A stretch of DNA of 64,000 nt, taken from Azolla caroliniana (taxonomy: Eukaryota; Polypodiophyta). The notes beneath the pieces are model-generated. The model did no database searches. It saw only the letters and a list, made by a program, of their open reading frames with translations, and had not been told where the DNA came from. Made by a program: the position numbers and the translations under genes. Below are positions 1 through 11,152 of the stretch, piece after piece (the first letter of the stretch is position 1; each line of letters opens with the position of its first letter). Location of the stretch: positions 9,052,001 through 9,116,000 of the forward strand of contig JBHGNT010000009.1 of NCBI GenBank assembly GCA_043228905.1, in the 5' to 3' direction.

Positions 1-2049
1 GAAGTACCTCTCGCGGATGAGGTACTAGCGCTGCTCCTGCTCGGTTCCCTCCCGGATAGCTGGGAGATGTTGGTTGTCACATTGGGCAATGCCAGGCCGG
101 AAGGAAAACGGCTATCCCTAGCAAGAGTAAAGTCGAGCTTACTAGATGAGGAGGCGCGTCGGAAAGATAAAGATACGAGCTCCGACTCCAAGGCGCTCCT
201 TACCGAATCGGAACGCGGAAGACATAGAAACCATAGTCCCCAGAACCGGGAGAAGTCGGGGACACGGTCAAAGTCAAGGGGGAGGCCCACTTGCTTCTAT
301 TGCGGCAAACCGGGTCACTTCCAAAAGAACTGTCGGCATTTCCGTAAAGACAAGGAAACCGACAGTACCGATTCGAAGCAAACCCCGGATCGGAACGGTA
401 AAGACCGGAGAGGGCCGGACCGGAAGGGAACGACGGCAATCGCGGCAAGTGAAGAAGAGTTGATGCTCATCACCGAGGAGAGTGAGATAAACCTTGCCGG
501 CGACGAGATGACCTAGGTGGTAGACTCCGGAGCATCGTTCCATCTTACCCCGGACCGGAAATGCTTCTCATCCTACTCAGCTGGTGATCACGGCTGTGTC
601 TGGATGGGGAATGAAGGTACATGCCGAATTGTCGGCATAGGAGACGTGTGGCTGTCGACACCAACCAGATGCAAGTTGCTGCTGAAGGATGTACGACACG
701 TTCCGGAGGTTCGACTGAACTTGATATCAGCCGGTCGGCTAGATGATGAAGGCTACACGGGTAGCATCCGGAACGGTGTCATGAAATTCAGCAAAGGTAG
801 CTTGATTGTGGCTCGGGCCCGGAAGGTAAACACACTGTACCTGATGAATGCCCGGTTATGTCCGGAAGAAGTGAACGTGGCATCCGACACTGCCGGTGAG
901 CTGTAGCACAAGAGACTGTGTCATATGAGCGAGAAGGGGATGAAGAGGCTTGCAGACGACAACCTCATTCCAGTAAAGAACGTGCACTTAGAGAAGTGCA
1001 TTGATTGTCTGGCCGGTAAGCAGAACCGGACCTCTTTCCGACCAAGGCCACCGATGAGACGTAATGCACCACTGGAGTTGGTGCATACGGATGTGTGTCA
1101 AGTAGACACGAAGTCACATGCCGGAGCGCAGTACTTCGTGACGTTCATAGATGACCACAGCCGGAAGCTGTGGGCCACACCGTTGAAGACGAAGGATCAG
1201 GTGTTATCTGTCTTCAAAGAGCTCCACGCGAGAGTGGAAAGAGAAACCGGCCGGAAGCTGAAGGCGGTTCGAGCAGATAACGGAGGAGAGTACCGGGGGC
1301 AGTTCGAGGAGTACTGCTGCTCGAAGGGAATCCGGCTCGAATTTACCGTGCCGAAGATGCCGGAACTAAACGGACTGGCCGAGAGGATGAACCGGACCAT
1401 AATGGAGAGGGTCCGGAGTATGCTAGCGCATGCAAAACTACCCAAGAAGTTTTGGGCTAAGGCACTGTCGACGGCGACATATGTGATAAATAGATCACCC
1501 TCAGTACCCTTGGACGGAGACACGCCACAGAGAGTGTGGACCGGTAAGGAAGTATCCTACCGGTATCTGAAGGTGTTCGGGTGTCTCGCGTACGTGCATG
1601 TAGCTAAGGACCGGAGAGGAAAGCTAGATCCAAAGACCCGGCCATGCATATTCCTCGGTTACGGTGACGATGAGTTTGGCTATCGAGTGTGGGACCCGGT
1701 CGACAAGAAGGTATTCCGGAGTCGAGATATTATCTTTATGGAGAACAAGACGCTCGCCGACTGGGAGTCGGAGAAGAAGATAATGAACTCCGAGTCGACC
1801 GGTAAGGATCGACTCTACGATGAGCAAACCCAACCGGCAAGAGACCGGTTAGCACTTGAGGGACCAGACGGTTACGGTGAGGACACCGAACGGGCTGAAG
1901 AAGAAGTAGAGGAAGCTGAAACCGGAACCGACCAAGACCCCGAATCGGATTTGGATGAAGAGCAGATGGATGAGCCGGTCACCGAAGCCCAGAGAGAGAA
2001 GGGCGCCCCGGAGATTTCCGGATGCAGAGCATGTCCTGTTGACCGATGA
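1..2049 (+). pseudogene. Copia-A gag-protease-integrase, broken by stops and a frameshift
   Basis: One reading frame runs from the window edge. It carries a CX2CX4HX4C zinc knuckle (about 292-333; CFYCGKPGHFQKNC), a protease site DSGASFH (about 523), a GAG-pre-integrase His/Cys region (about 905-1030) and the integrase core with its Asp near 1085, Asp near 1275 (RADNGGEYRG) and Glu near 1384 (GLAERM). TAG codons at 514-516 and 904-906 interrupt it where the family normally has Trp. Near 1990 a 20-bp segment present in the right copy (63250-63300 region) is missing, so the frame shifts before the reverse transcriptase. The gene once supplied capsid, protease and integrase to the element. Confidence 0.88.
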
Positions 2050-3625
2050 GGGGGAGCCGGAAAGCTTCAAAGAAGCGAAGGAAGACACCCACAGCCGAAA
2101 ATGGTTAAGTGCCATGCAGGATGAGATGGATTCCCTCCACGAGAACCATACGTACAAATTGGTGGAGTTGCCGAAAGGAAAGCGGGCACTCCGAAACAAG
2201 TGGGTGTACAAGTTGAAACCGGGAGATGCCGGCAACCCCCCGAGATACAAAGCCAGGATCGTGGTGAAGGGGTTCCAACAGAAGAAGGGCGTGGACTTCG
2301 ACGAGATATTTTCCCTGGTAGTAAAGATGACCTCCATCTGGACGATGCTGAGTATAGCGGCAAGCATGGACCTCGAGGTAGAGCAGTTGGACGTGAAGAC
2401 GGCATTCCTTCACGACGACCTCGAAGAGGAGATCTACATGCAACAATCGGAAGGTTTCGTGGAGAAAGGGAATGAGCACCTGGTATGCCGGTTGAAGAAG
2501 AGCCTATATGGACTGAAGCAGGTTCCCCGACAATGGTACCGGAAGTTCGACTCCTTCATGACCGATCAAGGGTACCACAAGATGCAGGCCGATCACTGCA
2601 TGTTTGTGAAGAAGTTCGAAGGAGGCGACTTCCTGATACTCCTTCTGTACGTGGATGACATGTTGATCGTCAGACGGGATCAAGTCAAAATACGGATGCT
2701 GAAGAAGGCCCTCAACCGGACCTTCTCAATGAAAGACTTGGGTCCGGCAAGACAGATGTTGGGGATGCACATCATTCGTAACCGGAAAGCGAAGCAATTA
2801 TGGCTGTCACAAGAGAAGTATGTGACAAAGGTGCTTCACCGGTTCAACATGTCAGATGCAAAACCGGTCGGATCGACACTTCTAGCAAACTGCAAGCTAT
2901 CCGGTAAGCAAAGCCCGAAGATGAAAGCAGAGAACGTGGATATGATGAAGATCCCATATGCCTCTGCCGTCGGGAGCTTGATGTACGCAATGGTTTGTAC
3001 CTGACTTGACATTGGATACGCAGTCGGAGTGGTGAGCCGGTTTATGAGCAATCCCGGCAAGGAGCACTGGAACGTGGTCAAGTGGATACTCCGGTATTTG
3101 AAGGGCACTTCAAATATGTGTCTCCGATTCGGATCCGGAAAACCTCAACTGGACGGTTTCACCGATTCGGACATGTCGGCTGATGTTGATACCAGCCGGT
3201 CTACATCCGGGTATATAATGACATATGCAGGGGGAGTTGTTTCGTGGCAGTCGAGGCTGCAGAAGACAGTTGCATTGTCAACCTCAGAGGCGGAGTACAT
3301 GGCGATTGTGGAAGCCGGCAAGGAAATATTATGGATGAAGGACTTCATCGGAGAGCTCGGTATTCGGCAAGAGGAATACCGACTCTACTGCGACAGTCAA
3401 AGTGCCATCCACCTTGCTAAGAATGCGGCCTACCATTCCTGGACGAAGCATATCCAGTGGAGGTATCATTGGATCCGGGAAAGAGTAGATGACCAGGAGT
3501 TCACACTTACGAAGATCCACACGGCCGAGAACGGGTCAGATATGCTGACCAAAGTGTTGACACCCGACAAGCTGGACGCATGCCGAAAGAGGATCGGACT
3601 GGTAAGACACCCCATGCCGGAGTGA
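1985..3625 (+). pseudogene. Copia-A reverse transcriptase-RNase H, one in-frame stop
   Basis: After the frameshift the frame covers the Copia reverse transcriptase (KWVYKLK near 2200, catalytic LLYVDDMLIV near 2640-2670) and RNase H (TDSDMSADVD near 3165, DSQSAIHLAKNA near 3390). It ends at the TGA at 3623-3625, about 10 bp before the LTR. A TGA at 3002-3004 replaces an Arg codon: the right copy has CGA there. The YVDD catalytic motif is retained. The right copy is nearly the same over this stretch, so decay is recent to moderate. Confidence 0.9.
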
Positions 3626-3635
3626 AGGGGGAGTT

Positions 3636-4441
3636 TGTTGGGAGACAGGTCCCTCCGGATGGGAAGGGAGAAGAACAGTGCCGGATGAACAAACTCGGCT
3701 GAGGCCGAAACCATATGAGGAGGACCCGGCTACGGAGAGCCGGATGGTGCAGGCCCGCTATGAACCGGATGAGGAGTACCCTGCTACGGAGAGCCGGATG
3801 GTGCAGGCCCGGTATGAACCGGATGAGGAGTACTCGGCTACGGAGAGCCGGATGGTGCAAGCCCGGTATGAACCGGATGAGGAGTACTCGGCTACGGAGA
3901 GCCGGATGGTGCAGGCCCGGTATGAACCGGATGAGGAGTACCCGGCTACGGAGAGTCGGATGGTGCAGGCCCGGTGTGAACCGGAGGAAGAGACATATTC
4001 GTAAATATGTTTCTAAGAGCCCATCGAGGCTACATTTGTAAATAGTCGAAAAGTCATATTAGTATAAATATGACTTAGGGCAAACTTTATGTGTTGTTGT
4101 CATTTTTCCTTGTTGGTGCAAGAAGAAGAGAGAGTGCGTAATTGTACAGAGAGAGAGAGAGAGAGACGAGGTCGTTGCCTCTGTTGTAACCGCCGCCTGT
4201 GGCGAAGATCTATGAGCACGAGGTCGTTGCCTCAGTGAACTCACTATTGTATATTCCTACATAGTGACAGTTTGCAGCCTGTGGGCTGCCGTGGTTTTTC
4301 CCCTAGTTTGGGGTTTTCCACGTAAACCTCCTGTGTATTCTCTCCTTCTTTGTGTCGCGTTTTATTTCCCGTTTTTTTGTGTATCATTCTAACCTCGGTT
4401 GTGGCCGAGCGTTGCGCATAAAGAACGTTGCGTTCCCTACA
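3636..4441 (+). repeat. 3' LTR of left Copia-A (806 bp)
   Basis: It begins TGTTGGGAGACAGG directly after the purine tract GAAGGGGGAGTT and ends TTCCCTACA. Both ends align with the inverted copy at 60810-61636 (…TTCCCGTCA) and the solo LTR at 52750-53450. Inside are 54-bp tandem repeats, a short (GA)n tract near 4150 and a shared segment TTTTCCACGTAAACCTCCTG near 4315. The expected 5-bp target duplication would be ATTAC (4442-4446); its partner is outside the window. Confidence 0.88.
3731..3999 (+). repeat. 54-bp tandem repeats inside the Copia-A LTR, about five units
   Basis: The unit starts TACGGAGAGCCGGATGGTGC and recurs every 54 bp from 3731 and 3785 onward with few mismatches. Because 54 is a multiple of three, the array stays open in two frames and mimics an 18-residue protein repeat, but it lies wholly inside an LTR. 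The same unit, inverted, occurs in the LTR at about 61310-61560 and in degraded form at about 53210-53420. Confidence 0.92.
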
Positions 4442-5300
4442 ATTACTTCTTCTAGTTGGGATGCTTTTACGCGCTGCGACACAACCATTTCTCTTTCCAG
4501 TGCTTCCTGTGCTTGCCGTAACTCCCGGATCGCTTCTTTATCCGGTTCCTCGTCGGTCTCGTCCGATTGCAATATATACGGTGATATTGCTTCGGCTACA
4601 TCAATTTCGAATAGAGGTACGATCTTCGGATTTTCCTATAAGTATTGATCGACCTCTTCATCTGCCAATCCTTCCAACATGTTGTTTTGCTCCAATTTTG
4701 CTTGATGTGTGTTGTTTTTAACCAAGGGCATCCCAACAATAGTGGGTAAGCTCCTTGAGCTTGTAGCTAGAGAACTATTGCCGAAATGCGAAATGTGTGA
4801 CCCCCGATGGTCACTTCCAGATCACGTATTAATTTGGTCGGCCGTACTGAGCTTGTGTCCGCCATCCGAAGCCAAAACGGGCATGGTTTCCAGTCATGGA
4901 TTCCTAGAGTGTTACATGTTCGGAGGCTGATCACGTTCACGCTGGATCCGCCATCGATAATCGTGCCAGGTAGCTCTTTTCCTTTCACGATGGCTGTGAT
5001 TGCCGGACTGCTCGTGTCTACTACCGCCAGTCCTTCCTCCGGATTTGAAAAGAATGCCGGAGCCGGTGGTGCGTCGGCTGCTGTCCTTCCTGTCTTCAGT
5101 CCTTCTGTGAAGCATGGTACCTGTTGCAATAGCCGGCCTAACGGCAGCGTTATTTGGCATTCTTGTAACGCCTGCCATGTTGGGTTTTCGGGCTGCCCTA
5201 TGCTGGTGAGCTCTTCGGTATTCTCCTTTTGTTGTTCGAGCTCTGCCACATTCCGCTCATTTGCCTTCTTCACCCATTTGGTTGCTTGCTTCCGAATGGC
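4442..5300 (-). pseudogene. Gypsy-1 protease region, truncated by Copia-A
   Basis: The open piece 4767-5273 carries a retropepsin-like site IIDGGSSVNVIS (about 4920-4960), followed by PCPFWLRMADTSSVRP and an IGG(H/R) strand, the same order as in Gypsy-2. The DGGS form instead of DTGS is common in plant Gypsy elements of Tat-like lineages, so it is not by itself a defect. Nearer to 4442 the linker towards reverse transcriptase (LERE(M) … SQLEEVIV) is visible and then stops at the Copia-A LTR. Confidence 0.78.
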
Positions 5301-7250
5301 TTCTTGAGTTTCCTAGTCCATGTCTTTGCCTTTTGATCTTGTAGTGACTTGTTGTAAGTCCGCGACTTCCGCGTCTACCATGTTCACCGCTGGTCGCTTG
5401 CCGTAGCTCTTCACCGGATATTGGTTACTATAGTGGCCTTCTTGCCGGCAATAATAGCAGTACGCCTTCTGGGTGTTGCTAGATTCGGTGTTTGTGCCCG
5501 CACCCGGTTGAGGTCCTGTGGTAGGTGCTTGGTTTTGGTCCGGTTGGCTGCTTGGAACGCCCTTTTCCGGTTCCCGTGGATGACCCCCCTTTTTGTTGAA
5601 GTGTCGTTTCTTGTTGAAATTCTTTTTGTTTCGGTAACCGTGATGGGGTTGGTCGTCATACTTGCCATAGTCGTCCCGTCGTTGGTTGTAAGCAGGGGAG
5701 TGATCCCGGTTGTATCTCTCGTACCGTCCATTATAGTCCCGGTATCTATCTTGTCTGTCATACCGGTCATAAGCGTCTCTTTGATCGTTGTACCGGATAT
5801 CTTGGGCCGGGCGGTAGTGCTCCTCTCGCCACCAACGTTCTTCTTCTTCGTCCCAGTTGCTTCGTGGTTCAATTTGTCAGACCAATGGTGCTTGCCGATT
5901 TAACAAGTTATACTCACACCGTTCCATTGTGTGACTTCTGGAGTGGTAGAGCAAGCATTGAGAACGCATGGTGCATTCCATCGCCGAATGTTCGGCATTC
6001 AGGCATGTCGTACATTGAATTGCTTGCCGGAAGCGGAGGTCCTCATCTGTCAGTAGTGCACACTGAAGTGCGCCCATGGTTAGCCATGAACTTGATTTTT
6101 CCATTTCCCGAACTCGGTCGATCACTTGATCTATGCTATTGGGGCGGAAATCAATGATGGTGCACACTGTTCGTAAGGGTTCCCAGAGTGCTGCTAAGAA
6201 TATGGCCTTTGTTTCTTCCTCCGGTGGTGCCCGGTTGAGCTAACTGTGGATCTGCTAGAACCGGATGACAAACTGTTGAATGTTCTCTGTTGGTTCCTAC
6301 TGGATAATGTAAAATAGGCCTACCATTTCCTATTGGTCCATCTCCTTGTGAAAGAAATGCAAGAATTTGGTCTTTAATGCTTCAAACGTGGGGATGGTGC
6401 TGCGATCTTGTGTTCGGTGCCATTTGGCGGCCGGTCCCTCCAGGGTCATGCCGAACTCTGCCATTTTTGAGCGTTCTTCTTCGGCCGCATTTAAGCATTG
6501 GGATACATGGTTTGCCTCCCAGGTCTGCTGAAACGCATGGACGTGGGCTTCCGCGTCCAGATCATCCCGGTATCTGGGATATTGGAACGACATATCGTCT
6601 TCTGGTGTCGGTACGCGGGCTGGTGGTGTCGATGGTCTTTCCTCCTCCTCTGTCGGTGTCGGAGGTCTTTCCCATTCCTCTTTCGGTGTTGGAGGCCTCT
6701 CCTCCTCGACTTTCGGTGTCGGAGGTCTCCCTTCCTCGACTTCTAGTTCCGGAGTGTGCTCAACTTCCGGTGTCGGAGGTTTCTCTACCTCGACTTCTGG
6801 TTCCGGAGTGTGCTCGACTTCCAGTGTCAGAGGTTCCAGCCTTGTCAATTCTGGTTCCGGTGTCGGCAAGGTATCTGACTCCTCGTCCTCCGGTCTGTTT
6901 GGGGTGTCGTTACTGTTGCGGTAGTTTGTATGCGCGTTGTATTCCCCTTCTGAATCCGATTCAAAAGCTGAAAATGCTTCAGATTTGCCTTCGTCCGGTG
7001 TCAATGCCTGGAGAAGGGATTTCGCTTCCCGAAGGCTGCTTAGGTTGCTTCCTTCGTCTGGGTAGTCGTTTTGTTGTGAACGCAGTGACTCCTTGGCCAC
7101 TCTTCGGATCACCTTGGAAAATGAGCGATCCGCTTTGATTTCTTCTGCCGCTTGCTGGAAAGCCTCTCACTTCCTCAGCCATTCACCAAGTCTCCTTGCT
7201 CGCTCCGTAACCGGGTCGTTCGTTGGTCTAGTTATCCATTCCCGCCGTTG
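5300..7250 (-). pseudogene. Gypsy-1 gag relic with Pro/Glu repeats
   Basis: The longest open piece (6330-7112) has an acidic Pro-Thr-Glu repeat region (about 6600-6880, units like VEEERPPTPK) and a capsid-like stretch with AEAHVHAFQQTWEANHV and GPAAKWH. The frame then meets several stops. It resumes at 5877-6167 with a His/Cys array (IQCTTCLNAEHSAMEC), followed by a basic linker, and near 5415-5460 a CCHC knuckle whose last Cys reads Tyr (CYYCRQEGHYSNQY). The -1 frame is also open at 5411-5872, but this is a Thr/Arg-rich shadow. Gag would form the particle; this one cannot be made intact. Confidence 0.8.
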
Positions 7251-7790
7251 TTTGCTGCGATTGTGCATTGGCAACGGGAACTACCTTACGCATTGTGGGT
7301 GGACTGAACTACGCATAGTTCGGTAACCAGGTTCATGCCGGCAGAGTTGATGTATGGTCAGAAGCCGATCACGCTGATGGAGCGGACGATTTCCTCGTGG
7401 GCGGTGATAGATTGGAGAGACGAGATGAGCCGGGAAGAGCTGTTGGCGGCGCGGATTCGATAGCTCGAGCGAAGACCGAAGGACCTGGAGCGGGCGAAGA
7501 TGAAGTTGCACGCGGTAAGGACGAAGAACAAGGGCCAGTTCGACTGAACACTCCGGCTACGACCAAAGAAGATCGAAGAAGGCGACTAGGTGTTGGTGTA
7601 CAACAACAGCCTCGACAACTAACACAAGGCGGTGCAGAAGTTCGCGAGGAGGTAGTTTGGGCCCTACGCAATAACGAGCACAAACGACGACGAACTTACC
7701 ACCTTGCAGAGCTCGAGGGGACATGGATAGTGATGTTGGTAGCCAGGAAGAGGATCAAGGCCTTCGAGAAGTGACATGAAGGCGAACCGG
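7250..7790 (+). pseudogene. Gypsy integrase C-terminal fragment (lineage X), + strand
   Basis: A Gypsy-type integrase tail can be read: WQRELPYALWVD-stop-TTHS near 7272-7312, then PAELMYGQKPITLMER (about 7338-7385), a Glu/Arg-rich helix, DWVLVYNNSLDN-like sequence near 7590 (the W codon is now TAG), FARR-stop-FGPY near 7645 and finally LAELEGTWIVMLV in a shifted frame (7700-7740). At least six stop codons, most explained by a single C-to-T or G-to-A change, plus a frameshift, make it a relic. Its catalytic core is absent from this window. Confidence 0.72.
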
Positions 7791-8696
7791 ACCCGGCAAG
7801 CGCATGCCACGACAAAGACTCGGCCGGAGCAGACAACAATTCGGAGAGCGAAGGGTGAGCGTGGGCCGGTCTTCTTCGGCAAAGGATCTAATCTGGCACA
7901 TACCGGTGGATGCGTGGTTTCATGGGGCTAGATGTCGTGGATAAAACCGGCCTTAGGCGGAATCAGTGTAAAAGGTGCATGAACCGGCCCTTACGCTGTC
8001 GTGAAGAAAACCGTCCCTAGGCGGAAACCGAATTTAGCGTGTGTAAACCGGCCCTTACACGTGGGCACACTTTCGTTGTATAGTAAGTAGGTAGGTACAA
8101 GTCGGCTGAGATGAAATCCTAGGTAGCACACATTCAATAGGGAGAGAATCGAGGTGTATCTCTATCCGAAAGGACAGAGAATTAATATGATGTAACGAAT
8201 GATAACGGCCTCCCTCCTTGGGCTAAAAAAGAGAGGGAGAGGAATGAAAGGGGGGGCTCTCTTTTTTGTGTGTGTAGAGGACGAAGTGCTGTCGGACAGG
8301 GGACCGAGCTCTTCTTCTCCTTCTTTCTCTGTATTCGTTGGGCGCAGGTTTTCGGGAGGCTGACTTTGCTTCGTGGAATGCTCGTGTGCTTCCAGCAGAG
8401 TCTCCATCTTGCTCTTCTATGTGTGCGTGAATAGGCGTCGGCGTTCGCCTTGCCGGCTTGTTAGTTGTAACCGTCTTGACATACACATACAAATTAATAT
8501 ACATACGTGTTCATATACTCGGACTTCTAGTCGTCTCGTTTTGATGTGTTGATGCACCGTGATTCCTGTGTGCCCCGCGTCCGTGTGCGTGCAAGCGTGT
8601 CTGTTGCATTCCCGTTCCCCTCCTTCTCAACTATTTCTCGGTCCAAGACCCCGGTGGTCCCGCCTCGTTCTAACGCACACGCGTGACAACACGACA
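7790..8696 (+). repeat. LTR-like spacer between an integrase tail and a primer site; boundaries uncertain
   Basis: The stretch has no credible gene. Near 7935-8065 short related segments recur (ACCGGCCCTTACGC, ACCGGCCCTTACAC, CCTTAGGCGG, CCCTAGGCGG). A purine tract near 8222-8255 (GAATGAAAGGGGGGG) looks like a polypurine tract. The segment ends ACACGACA at 8696, just before a primer-site-like sequence. A reasonable reading is that an LTR occupies about 8260-8696, but no second copy in the window confirms its ends. Confidence 0.4.
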
Positions 8697-8699
8697 TAT

Positions 8700-8720
8700 T
8701 TGGTGAACCCGACGTGAACA
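8700..8720 (+). other. Putative primer-binding site
   Basis: TTGGTGAACCCGACGTGAAC follows a CA-ending segment and precedes a gag ORF by about 20 bp, the usual place for a tRNA primer site (TGG…). I could not assign the tRNA. Confidence 0.45.
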
Positions 8721-8740
8721 GGCAGCAGAGGAATAGAAAG

Positions 8741-10285
8741 ATGAAGGGGTCGGATCTCGCGGAAGCCATGGCTTCGGCTGTGGATCGGATAGCGAGTGCG
8801 CGCGAAGTCGCAGGCGCCCTCGATAGGGCCATTGAAGCGGTCGTCGGCACAATAGGCCGGTTCGGTGGAGGCCTACCGGGCCGATATGGTAATGAGAGAC
8901 ATTCCGGAAGAGAGGCGACTGACCGGTTTCCCTCGAGTGGCAATGTCGGGCATCCATGTGGAGGTGCTCGAGGTACGGGCTGAGAGCCGGACCTGGGAAG
9001 AGTTTGAAGGTCGGCTCCTCGAAAAATACGGGCTTGATAACGCGCTTCGGCTCTTGAAACGGGATTTCATGGAATGGGTAGAGACCCCCAAAAAGGGGAG
9101 AAACGCGTCAGTGCTCCTCCGGGAGTTTGAAGAACGCTTCGCGCGTCTTTCGGCGCTCGACCGGACCGTACTAGACATGAGCCGCGTCCTGCTATTCGTT
9201 AAGTCGGTGGATGCGAGGGACCGGGAGCAGGTGGGTCTCCTGCTGGAGATTGATGACGGGCTGACGACTGACTGGGCCGTGGTGAAGAGAGTTTGTGGCC
9301 GTTTTGACAAACGGCGAGAGTGGGTCGATAAAGGACCAACAGGGGAGGGCTCTGTAGCAGCAAGGAATCTTGAGCCAACCCTGCCAGCGCGAAGGGAAGA
9401 GACCTGAGACTGGCTCGAGACCGGATCGACTTCAATCGGCATGGTTAGAGGCTCGAGTGGAGGAGCAACTCTAGAGGAGCTGACTAGGATGGTAAAGGAC
9501 CTCCAAATTGCACAGGCACGGAGGGACGACAACGAACAGGCCCGTGACCGAAGGCCTCTGGCTGTGTTTGTGGTGTGACGCGGTCGGCCACGTCCGGAGG
9601 GACTGCGGGGACTTCGCCGAGGCAATGAGAGCCAACGTGGTGTACCTATGGAACGGTCGGGTGCACGCTAGCGAGACCCGAAGGGCCTTGGACTTGAATG
9701 TCGGACGAGGGGGTATGAAACGGTTGATGGAAGAAGCGGCGGCTCGCCACACGGAGACCGTCCACTACTCGGCGTCGACTGGGATACGGGTCGGAGGTGG
9801 TGAGGCCCGGAAGACGGACGAAGCCGGATTCTTGCCGCTAACGCTGGAAGACCTTGCCGGCGCACGGTTAAGGAAAGAAGAAGCGGACCGCGCGGAAAAA
9901 CGGGTCAGGGAGGTAACTGGGTGGAGTGACCCGGTCGAAGTGAAGACGGGTTTTGTTGAAGCTGCATGCTAGAACTACGAGGCTCTGGTGGAAGAGAAGC
10001 GAGTAGGTAAAACCGGAGGGGCCGGGCCCTCGCAATGGTACGAAACTCGATTCGGTCAATGACAGAATGAGGCCGGCGCGACCGGCGCACCAGATAAAGC
10101 CAAGAAAGCCGGGTACCGGTTGAGCATGGAAATCGAAAGGACCACGGACCTGCGAAAGGTCCTGGAGGAACGTATCCTCGACAGCAAAGTGGAGCTGTCG
10201 TTGAGGGAGGTGCTCGGGATCGCCAAGGAGTTCCACGACTCCATCGTAGACTTGGTGAAGAGAAAGAGGCTCTCGACAGAGCCAG
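8741..10285 (+). pseudogene. Gypsy-type gag of lineage X, frameshifted
   Basis: The likely ATG at 8741 gives MKGSDLAEAMASAVDRIASA; the frame shifts near 8866 and continues to 9407 with a capsid-like helical region (TWEEFEGRLLEKYGL, VLLREFEERFARLSALDRT). Another shift leads to a zinc knuckle CLWCDAVGHVRRDC at about 9570-9612, then a long conserved-looking stretch (NGRVHASETRRALD, EEAAARHTE) to a TAG at 9970-9972. The same frame goes on through SMEIERTTDLRKVLEE to VDLVKRKRLSTEPE near 10285. There the protein switches to integrase sequence of another type, so protease, reverse transcriptase and RNase H are missing. Confidence 0.72.
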
Positions 10286-11024
10286 AACGAACAAAACGCT
10301 CCAAAATATCCTCCGGAAGATCGTCAATGAAAATCAGACAGATTGGGACACGAAGTTGCACAGTGCGCTCTGGGCTTACCGGACAATGTACAAAACAAGC
10401 ATCCGGACAACACCGTTCCGGTTAGCATTAGGATTGGAGGCAGTCATGCCGGTCGAGTTTCAGGTACCAAGCTTACGGATTCAGATTCGGGAACGATTGA
10501 ACGAAAAGGAATCGGAGGCAATTCGGTTAAAGGCCCTGTGCGAACTGGAAGAACACCGACTGGCGAGCATTATACACCTGGAATTGGAACAACGGAGACG
10601 GAAAGCATTTGTAGATCGGCACCAGAAGGGAAACGAAAAGATGTTCGGAACTGGCAAGCCGGTACTCGTGTTCCAGACCCGGATGGGAAAAATGCCAGGT
10701 AAACTACGGTTTAGATGGACCGGACCATACTGGATCACACGCGAGTTCAATGGGTCCTACTAGTTGGGGACACTTGCCGGAGAAGTGCTGGGCAAATGGG
10801 TCAACGGATTTAGATTAAAACCATACAAAGGACCTATGCCTAAGAACCCATTTGAACGAAGGGACGCCACCGAATCAGACGCCGGCAGGCCAACCATAAT
10901 GGCAACTGGTGATGACGACGGCTACTACCAAGCTAGTAAGGAGGAGCATGAGCCGGCAAACCGACAAGAGGCCGGCGAGTTGCACGCTTCGGGCAAAGGT
11001 CCGATAGGACCGGAGAACAACTAA
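10285..11024 (+). pseudogene. Gypsy integrase C-terminal fragment (Tat-like lineage Y)
   Basis: From about 10285 the frame reads NKTLQNILRKIV, then LHSALWAYRTMYKTS and TTPFRLALGLEAVMP, the standard region just after the Gypsy integrase core. It continues with a GPY/F-type module (RFRWTGPYWITREFNGSY, stop at 10761-10763, LGTLAGEVLGKWVNGFRLKPYKG in part) and ends at a TAA at 11022. The TAG fits a former CAG. The Asp-Asp-Glu core is absent. It differs clearly from the integrase tail at 7250-7790, so two lineages are represented on the same strand. Confidence 0.82.
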
Positions 11025-11152
11025 CCACACAAGTAAGTTCAAAAAGAAAAGAAAAGAATAAAGGAGCGAATCAAATAAATCATGGAAAGGAGTGGTGGAA
11101 ACGGCCATGCACACGAGGAGTAAAGAGGCACGTCGAAAAGGTACGAGGAGCT

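Larger units (their letters stand above)
1..4441 (+). mobile_element. Ty1/Copia retrotransposon, family A, left copy (5' end outside window)
   Basis: Gag, protease, integrase, reverse transcriptase and RNase H follow in the Copia order on the + strand and end in a purine tract and a 3' LTR. The 5' LTR and the start of gag lie outside the window. The element sits in the - strand Gypsy-1, whose reading frame resumes immediately after position 4441. A second member of the family lies at 60810-64000 on the opposite strand, and a solo LTR at 52750-53450. This copy is inactive: it has several in-frame stops and a 20-bp deletion relative to the right copy. Confidence 0.93.
4442..7250 (-). mobile_element. 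Gypsy-1, Ty3/Gypsy relic (gag and protease part)
   Basis: Reading leftward on the - strand there are gag, a double Cys/His region, a basic Tyr/Arg/Asp-rich linker, a degraded zinc knuckle and the aspartic protease. The element is cut at 4442 by the Copia-A insertion; its pol would lie beyond the left edge. Layout and sequence match Gypsy-2 (14655-18240), so the two belong to one related group. The upstream boundary, near 7180-7280, is where + strand integrase sequence begins. No LTR was seen for this copy. Confidence 0.8.

Noticed and set aside
3678-4041. Two overlapping 108-codon repeat proteins
   Set aside because: They are the 54-bp LTR minisatellite read in two frames; no start context and they lie inside an LTR.
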